This document shows positions 62,934 through 64,000 of a stretch of DNA of 64,000 nt, piece after piece. The notes beneath the pieces were generated by a model. It was not told the DNA's origin. It worked only from the letters and a program-made list of their open reading frames with translations, and made no database searches. How positions within the stretch are numbered: the first letter of the stretch is position 1; each line of letters opens with the position of its first letter. The DNA is taken from IMG/VR virus record IMGVR_UViG_3300025073_000025, positions 1 through 64,000 of that record. The stretch is one strand, 5' to 3'. Source of the DNA: a virus. The position numbers were made by a program, and so were the translations under genes.

Positions 62934-64000
62934 CTAAGTAACCGTAGCTCTTATAGTAACATCCCCAATATATGAGGAACCATTAAATGTAGTAAAAAAT
63001 TCCCCGTTTGTATTTGTAAGACCAACAGACGAAGAAAAACTCCCACTTGACGAAGACAAAGAAACTGTTTTTCCTACAGCAGGAGACAAATATTGATCTA
63101 ATACAGAAATCTTTATATTAGAAGTTGGGGACAGACCCGCAACTACAGAATGAATCATGTTCGGTTCAGCAACAACATTTATAAAAAACACAGTGGGGTC
63201 AGTTGAGCTAGTAACATAGTTATATTTAGGAAACCAATCTTCATAGTTCCAAACCCCACCAGAATAAAAAACATAACGTGAACGAAGACTATACACAGCA
63301 TTTGAATAAGCCCAAAGAGCATACGTGGTAAGTGTATTCGTTCTACCATAATCTAAATTATCAACAGCCATATACCTATAAATACCTAAATCACCAGAGT
63401 TCAAATATATACCAGAATTACCTTGTATAAACAATATTTTATCGTTTATAAAACACGAAGCTCTAACATCTTTAAACATTCCAGAAGGGGCATAGTCCGT
63501 CAAAACACCCGTTCTACTCTTATACTTTAATAGACAGCCCTTGTTTCTCTCATATGGCGCGTGCTCATTAAATATATAGAAATACCTATTAGCATAAACA
63601 AAATTTCCGGCGGCGAAAGAATTAGACAAACCAATACTTAAATTAAGTCTATTCCCCACTACACTATTTATAGTAGCAGATTCATATTTATTAATATAAC
63701 CTAATACAGAACTTGGTCCTAATACTATTGTATCTCCTGCTAGAAATTTACTCCCATCAGAAACTTCTATATATGAGAGCCCTGCAGAAACTGGTAAAGA
63801 TAAAGTACTACTATAAAAATCAACGGCGAAAGAATAAGAATCAAACCATAACATACTACCATTACCAAAACTATAAGTAGCTCTTAAATACATAATACCA
63901 GATAGTAATTCCCACTTTTTTATTGTAATACCTGCAGTCTGCCTTTCCAATGACCAATAGTAATAACCATCAAATTGACAACACTCTACGGTTCCGTAAA
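62934..64000 (-). CDS. Virion protein with C-terminal Big_1 domain, 5' end outside the window
   Basis: The frame stays open to the window edge and encodes QFDGYYYWSLERQTAGITIKKWE there, which aligns with LEWDGVYFWSLE...IKKW of the 464-residue protein. The true start is therefore beyond 64000, and the TTG at 63950 is internal. The part seen has about 355 residues, with a propeller-like body (FYIFNEHAPY, CLLKYKSRTG) and a Big_1 domain at the end (IKISVLDQYLSPAVGKTV, VTIRATVT). It is a paralogue of the gene at 61529. Confidence 0.75.
   Translation of the reverse strand, partial: YGTVECCQFDGYYYWSLERQTAGITIKKWELLSGIMYLRATYSFGNGSMLWFDSYSFAVDFYSSTLSLPVSAGLSYIEVSDGSKFLAGDTIVLGPSSVLGYINKYESATINSVVGNRLNLSIGLSNSFAAGNFVYANRYFYIFNEHAPYERNKGCLLKYKSRTGVLTDYAPSGMFKDVRASCFINDKILFIQGNSGIYLNSGDLGIYRYMAVDNLDYGRTNTLTTYALWAYSNAVYSLRSRYVFYSGGVWNYEDWFPKYNYVTSSTDPTVFFINVVAEPNMIHSVVAGLSPTSNIKISVLDQYLSPAVGKTVSLSSSSGSFSSSVGLTNTNGEFFTTFNGSSYIGDVTIRATVT

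Noticed and set aside
63948-63950. TTG as the start of the last gene
   Set aside because: The frame stays open to the window edge and aligns with the N-terminal part of the paralogue at 61529, so the start lies outside the window.
1-64000. tRNA or rRNA genes
   Set aside because: No cloverleaf-like segment or rRNA core was noticed in the few gaps, all of which are shorter than about 210 bases.

Overview
The window is one long, tightly packed stretch of a large tailed-phage genome (or a prophage or metagenomic phage contig). Every gene I accept lies on the minus strand, so transcription runs from position 64000 towards position 1. The phage call rests on two things: a phage-style replication and recombination set (sliding clamp, RecA, DnaB-type helicase, CHC2/Toprim primase, SSB, RuvC-like resolvase, RecB/Cas4-like nuclease), and more than 45 kb of very large virion/adhesin-type proteins. 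Three free-standing homing endonucleases and frequent 1-8 nt gene overlaps fit the same picture. DNA is AT-rich and Shine-Dalgarno sequences are mostly strong (AGGAGG type). The host cannot be named from the sequence. No tRNA, capsid, terminase or DNA polymerase gene is present here.

Layout in the direction of transcription. (1) 64000-50369: virion proteins. Four of them (partial gene at the edge, 61529, 57147, 54481) end in an invasin-type Ig-like domain, 60229 and 51959 carry another Ig-like fold, and 50369 is a 523-residue, probably abundant structural protein. (2) 50224-49088: a zinc-ribbon plus PD-(D/E)XK homing endonuclease. (3) 48884-18370: a small membrane/coiled-coil protein, a small unknown protein, then giant adhesin-like proteins (1855, 1676, 1710, 739, 376 and 2057 residues) with Cys clusters, discoidin-like, LamG-like, kelch and GH43/GH32-like propeller modules, two paralogous 270-residue proteins, and a 941-residue protein made of a short DLxAxI repeat. 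(4) A near-consensus sigma70-type promoter at 18335-18363 starts the replication block: clamp, unknown, RecA, small nuclease, helical protein, helicase, membrane protein, primase, SSB, two small proteins, GIY-YIG nuclease, DnaJ, RuvC-like, RecB-like, Hfq/Sm-like, and a second GIY-YIG nuclease. (5) 6662-1: a sugar/modification cluster of four glycosyltransferases, two SAM methyltransferases and a sulfotransferase.

The most striking observation is at the end of the modification cluster. An IS200/IS605-type element carrying only tnpB (99-1350) sits inside the sulfotransferase gene after 20 codons. Removing it at the boundaries predicted from IS biology (after TTTAT on the left, after TCAA on the right) restores an uninterrupted reading frame through the PRSGTS sulfotransferase P-loop. 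The element's right end also places a GGAGG in front of an ATG in the remaining part of the gene. Other points for a second look are the 12-15-residue repeat protein, a recurrent GC-palindrome core bracketed by T- and A-tracts found inside many unrelated genes (perfect 20-bp case in the helicase Walker A codons), a phage Hfq-like protein, and the modular Ig-ended tail genes.
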